Under the pieces are notes generated by a model. It did no database searches and was not told where the DNA came from. It saw only the letters and a program-made list of their open reading frames with translations. 33,998 nucleotides of DNA, taken from NCBI GenBank assembly GCA_021847345.1, contig JAJZTW010000046.1:1-33998 (forward strand). Reading direction: 5' to 3'. A program made the position numbers and the translations under genes. The stretch's first letter is position 1. Every line of letters starts with the position of its first letter. This DNA comes from Pseudomonadota bacterium (GTDB taxonomy: Bacteria > Pseudomonadota > Gammaproteobacteria > Burkholderiales > Burkholderiaceae_C). Of this stretch, positions 33,855 to 33,998 are shown in pieces.

Positions 33855-33982
33855 GCAGCCGATAAGTGTGGGCGTTTGACTTTTCGAGGCGACAAGAGAA
33901 GTAGACGCTCATTGAGAGTACGGAGAAATCCGTGATTCTGATGAGTTGTGTCCGGTCTTCGGGCCGGATGCGCAAATGGATT

Positions 33983-33998
33983 GAACTGTAGAGTTTGA
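33983..33998 (+). rRNA. rrs: 16S ribosomal RNA, first 16 bases only
   Basis: The window ends with GAACTGTAGAGTTTGA. The AGAGTTTGA is the universal 5' end of 16S rRNA (continued by TCCTGGCTCAG in most bacteria), and the spacing matches mature position 1. Together with the boxA leader upstream this is the start of an rRNA operon. The rest lies outside the window. Confidence 0.9.

Overview
The window comes from a high-GC betaproteobacterium, most likely of the order Burkholderiales. Three things point there: the gene order rimP-nusA-infB-rbfA-truB-typA, an rRNA leader with a boxA-like TCCTTAACAAG followed by CCGATAAGTGTGGGCG, and the first 16 bases of a 16S rRNA gene at the right edge. The genus cannot be fixed from what is visible.

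Layout. Bases 1-1200 hold the end of a tyrosine recombinase, a 10-bp inverted repeat and one weak hypothetical gene. Bases 1200-5203 (minus strand) encode a CYTH/CHAD protein, a patatin phospholipase and a secreted YncE-like propeller. Divergent from the last is a secreted propeller-phosphoesterase followed by a TonB-dependent receptor (5470-10794). Bases 10.8-13.6 kb are a patch of decay: a 5'-truncated arsC, an intact PiT-type phosphate carrier, a DUF4087 protein, and the overlapping stumps of a HigBA-like toxin-antitoxin pair whose antitoxin start appears to have changed to ACG. A tRNA-Leu(TAA) closes this part.

Bases 14.2-18.8 kb hold the most coherent accessory system: gpsA, a HAD phosphatase, a GgpS-type glycosyltransferase and an MscS channel, all on the plus strand with overlapping or closely spaced genes. 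I read this as a glucosylglycerol osmolyte operon. GpsA would supply glycerol-3-phosphate, GgpS would join it to ADP-glucose, the HAD enzyme would remove the phosphate, and MscS would vent solute on down-shock. The operon is preceded by an AT-rich promoter island and a leader with three hairpins.

After it lie three tandem 83-bp repeats with a covarying hairpin. A fourth, inverted copy lies 3.1 kb away just before rimP. Between the copies are an ADP-ribosylglycohydrolase, tRNA-Cys, tRNA-Gly and fabI, all on the minus strand. A promoter, three hairpins and a terminator in the fabI/rimP gap suggest a roughly 190-nt RNA or attenuated leader.

Bases 22.2-33.7 kb are the conserved translation/transcription cluster. 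An IS607-family element (TnpA serine recombinase plus an intact TnpB RNA-guided nuclease) sits between infB and rbfA, behind an infB terminator. The cluster ends with typA overlapping an EamA transporter, then the promoter and leader of an rRNA operon.
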